Assembly (NCBI GenBank): GCA_014529385.2
Contig: CM043944.1
Location: 53,185,268 to 53,249,267, forward strand
Direction: 5' to 3'
Length of the DNA stretch: 64,000 nucleotides
Source of the DNA: Adiantum capillus-veneris
Lineage: Eukaryota > Streptophyta > Polypodiopsida > Polypodiales > Pteridaceae
The notes beneath the pieces are model-generated. The model was not told where the DNA came from. It saw only the letters and a program-made list of their open reading frames with translations, and did not search any database. Positions 60,549-64,000 of the stretch are shown here, piece by piece (the first letter of the stretch is position 1; every line of letters begins with the position of its first letter). Both the position numbers and the translations under genes were made by a program.

Positions 60549-61800
60549 GTTTTTAAGCATTTATAAAAATTCTCACACCCCTAAGCTTTGAGGTTGTCAC
60601 ATTGTATGGTAAAAATATCCTCGATATTTTATTTGTTTCCAAATAATTTTTTTCCAACAATTATGAAAAGGAATTTCTAGAAATTATTAGGCATAGAACT
60701 CAATAAGTTTGGTAGTTGTTTTTGTAAACTAATTAAAAAAGGATTATCTTGGTCAATTAAGGAAAAACACGATCTTATTGTAACAAAAGAGGCCTTTAAT
60801 TAATGGTGTTTGTTGACCATGTGTCGTGTAAGAAAGGTGCCCTTGTATGAAGATCACAACCTTGTAGTATGGGTAATGTAAGGTCTCCACCTTTCTAGCT
60901 GTCAGAAATTAACTTAAGCTTTAGGAGAAAGCATTGATCAAGAAATCAGGCAGAAACACTATCTCAAAAGCACTAAAAATTGGTATTTTTGGAATCTTAA
61001 GCACAGCAAACCCCGGGCTAGAAATTTTCAGAATTGAATTCCAATAAAAACTGGCATAGTTATGACCCCTGGAAGTTTACACTGTGAATTGAGTAAAATA
61101 GAAAAATTGAAGGGTTACAGTAATCATTTAAGCATAGACTTTATTAAAGGTCTCCCAGATATTTACAAGATATTTACCAATTAAGCAAAAATAGGTCAAA
61201 TTATAGCAAAATTGACATTTTAAAAGCTGGCACGTAATGGGAGGGTCATCACTGACCTGCCAGGGACTCATTTAGCAGCAGGGGTCGTTTTTTGACCTGT
61301 AGGGGGTTGCTTGAACTACAAGCAACTGCCTTTTTCAGCCTGTAAGAGCTTAAGAGTGCCAGAAATCTATATATAGGACCCCTAGCTTCACATTTTAGAC
61401 AGACTCGGAGCCTTGCTACTCTCTCTCTCTCATCTAGAGAGAACACTACGCAGAAATTATTAGAATTTAATCTCTAATTGATTAACCCTAATGGTAATTA
61501 ACCTAATCTTTTTTAATTAGCAAGGTTAGATTAAGATAAATTGCTAATAAATCAAAGATTAGGCCTATGCATGCTCCTTAAACCTCTTTAAATTAATTAA
61601 TCTCTGCTGATTATTATAATTAAGCTTAGTAATACTAAGCTAATTATTTATCCTATCATATTAAGGCGGAAATTAGCCAAATTAACCATGAATTAATGAT
61701 AAATATATTAATTAAGCTTAGATTAAGATGAGGTAATTATCAGAGTTGCATTAGACATTCATTAAGCTAGGAAAATTATCCTATAATTTTCTGAGTAATT
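60545..61800. other. Intergenic with a candidate promoter
   Basis: A+T-rich. CTATATATAGG at 61368-61378 followed by a CT-rich stretch (61420-61432) resembles a plant core promoter or LTR U3/R, but no gene follows. From about 61440 the sequence is TTAATTA-rich and grades into the tandem array. Confidence 0.4.
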
Positions 61801-63720
61801 TTCTTAATTAATTAGGCAGAATTACTCTGTTTCATGAGCTATTTAAATAGGGGAAATTAGTAAATTGATTTCAATTGCTATAATATATTTATCAGTGGTT
61901 AATTGGGTGTTAAGGAACCCGTGATAATTAGAAAAATCTCAGATAATGAATCTAGCTAAATAATTAGGTAGAATTACTCTGTTTTTTGACTAATTTAAAT
62001 ACGGGAAATTAGTAAATTGATTTTAATTGTTGAGATATATTTATCAGTGGTTAATTAGGTGTTAAGAAACCTGTGATAATTAGTAGAAGCTCAGATAATT
62101 AATCTAGCTAATTAATTAGGCATAATTACTGTGGTTTTTGAATAATTTTAATAGGGAAAATTAGTAAATGGAATTAAAATGCTTCCATATAATTATCAGT
62201 AGTTAATTAGGTGTTCAATAGCCCGTGATAATTAGGAGAAGTTCAGAAACTTAATTTAAATAATTATTTAAGCTAAAATATCCTATGTTTTGAGCAATTT
62301 TAATAGGGAAAATTAGTAAATAGAATTAAAATACTCTCATATAATTATCAGTGGTTAATTAGAAGTTTAAAAAGCCGTGATAATTAGGAGAAGTTCAGAA
62401 AATTAATCTAGCTAATTACTTGAGCTAAAATACCATGTTTCTTGAGTAATTTAAATAGGGGAAATTAGTAAATGGAATTAAAATGCTGTCATATAATTAT
62501 CAGTGGTTAATTAGGTGTGCAATAACCCGTGATAATTAGGAGAAGATTAGGAAATTAATTTAACTAATTACTTTAGCTAAAATACCCTGTTTTTTGAGCA
62601 ATTTAAATAGGAGAAATTAGTAAATGGAATTCAAATGATTTTTTATAATTATTAGTGATTAATTAGGTGTTAAGAAACCCATGATATTTAGGAGAAGCTC
62701 AATTAATTAATCTAGCTAATTAAGTAGGCAGAATTACTCTATTTTTTGAGAAAATTAAAAAGAGAAAATTAGTAAATGGAATTCAAATAATATGATATAT
62801 TTATCAGTGGTTAATTAGGTGTGTTTAAACTTGTGGTAATTAGGACAAGCTCAGAAAATTAGTTTAACTAATTATCTTAGTGGAATTACGCTGTCTTTAG
62901 GGGTAAATTAAAGGGGGAAATTAGTAAATCATGTGCTATAATTACATGCTATTTTTAAGAGATGTATTATAGGGTCAAGAGGCCGTGATAATTATGACAA
63001 GGTTAGAAAAGTAGTATAGATATTTATTTAAGTCAAAGTATACTATTTCTAGCTAAAAAGTAAAGGGGGAAATTAGTAAATCATTTGCTATAATTACATC
63101 CTATTTATCAGAGCTATATTATAGGGTAAAAAGGCCGTGATAATTATTCCAAGGCTAGAAAAGTAGTATAGATATTTATCTAAGTCAAATTACTCTATTT
63201 TAAGCTAAAAACTAAAGAGGGAAATTAGTAAATCATGGTATATGATGACATCCTATTTATCAGAGCTATATTATAGGGTAAAGAGGCTGTGATAATTATG
63301 CCAAGGTTAGAAAAGTAGTGTAGATATTTATCTAAGTGAAATTACTCTATTTTAAGCTAAAAACTAAAGAGGGAAATTAGTAAATCATGCTATATGATTA
63401 CATTCTATTTATCAGAGCTATATTATAGTGTAACAAGGCCGTGATAATTATGTCAAGGTTAGAAAAGTAGTATAGATATTTATCTAAGTCAAATTACACT
63501 ATTTTTAGCTAAAAATTAAAGAGGAAAATTAGTAATCATGCTATATGATTACATGCTATTTATCAAAGCTATATTATAGGGTAAAGAGGCCGTGATAATT
63601 ATTTTAAGGTTAGAAAAGTAGTATAGATATTTATCTAAGTCAAAATACACTATTTTTAGCTGAAAATTGAAGATGGAAATTATATAATTAAGTTAGAAAA
63701 TAATAAGATAATTACCAGAG
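61800..63720. repeat. A+T-rich tandem array, period about 152 bp, two subtypes
   Basis: The anchor GAAATTAG (or GAAAATTAG) recurs at about 61853, 62005, 62156, 62308, 62461, 62613, 62764, 62917, 63070, 63221, 63373, 63524 and (variant) 63676. Successive distances are 151-153 bp. Copies up to 62916 share TTATCAGTGGTTAATTAGG and ATTAGGAGAAG. Copies from 62917 share TATCAGAGCTATATTATAGG and GGTTAGAAAAGTAGTATAGA. Both types contain CCGTGATAATTA. No coding is present. Confidence 0.93.
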
Positions 63721-64000
63721 GTTAAAAACTACCTTATCTACTTGTGGTAATTATACCATAGATAATTGGTGAATTTAGAAAATTATAATTGACCAAAAGT
63801 CCTATTTTTAGCGAATGATTAATTAAAAATAAATAGACTTTGTGGTCAAAAGCTTTTAAGAAAATTATAGTAAGTGTAAACCTATGATATCAAGTTAAGG
63901 AAATGAAATCTTTAAGAGAAATTAAATACAATAAATATTAAGCCCAAAATAAGAAAATTATTAGCTTCAAAGTTGATAGAAAAATTAGGAAAAAGATATA
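63721..64000. other. A+T-rich flank of the tandem array
   Basis: Similar base composition but the repeat is no longer recognisable. The window ends here. Confidence 0.6.

Noticed and set aside
61800-63720. CRISPR-like array
   Set aside because: Whole 152 bp units are repeated without unique spacers, in a plant-type context.

Overview
The window looks like nuclear DNA from a land plant with a large, repeat-rich genome. It is dominated by nested, decayed LTR retrotransposons of the Ty3/gypsy superfamily. It also has a tRNA-derived SINE, LINE and gypsy relics, very long (GT)n and (CT)n microsatellites and an A+T-rich tandem array. I saw no intact host gene and no rRNA, tRNA or CRISPR feature. 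The clade (fern, lycophyte, gymnosperm or other) cannot be decided from the sequence alone. Plant assignment rests on Tat-like elements with a second RNase H, a chromovirus primed by initiator tRNA-Met, and a stop-codon decay pattern suggestive of CHG methylation.

Layout. 1-19.7 kb: TE1, a plus-strand gypsy element whose 5' end lies off the window. It carries gag, protease, RT, RNase H and integrase, followed by an unusual ~3.9 kb extra coding region and a probable 3' LTR. TE1 is split inside its integrase by TE2 (4621-13886), a complete-length plus-strand gypsy element with paired LTRs, PBS, PPT and a second (Tat-type) RNase H. 19.7-24.65 kb: gene-poor DNA with compound microsatellites, a SINE with target duplication (21059-21240, minus) and a minus-strand gypsy RT relic. 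24656-47393: TE3, a chromovirus with LTRs, tRNA-Met PBS, chromodomain-like integrase tail and a CACCT duplication. TE3 is split inside its integrase by TE4 (29468-44538, minus strand, GAAAG duplication). TE4 itself contains a foreign LTR plus PBS (TE5, 33656-34669) followed by a long coiled-coil coding region. 47.4-48.6 kb: a 331 bp tandem duplication and a (CT)n tract. 48629-55562: TE6, a short non-autonomous element with 2.4-2.6 kb LTRs and only gag remnants inside. 55.6-61.8 kb: low-copy-looking DNA with a LINE RT relic, a broken FAD-oxidoreductase exon and microsatellites. 61.8-63.7 kb: a regular ~152 bp tandem array in two sequence types.

How parts relate. Insertion order is TE1 before TE2, and TE3 before TE4. 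TE2 and TE6 share PBS style, PPT core, gag motifs and 4 bp duplications, so TE6 may have been moved by a TE2-like partner. Every element has inactivating lesions. The most unusual items are the long coding regions lying 3' of pol in TE1 and next to an internal LTR/PBS in TE4, an inverted pol copy inside TE2 gag, a perfect snap-back hairpin in TE4, and the strictly periodic 152 bp array.
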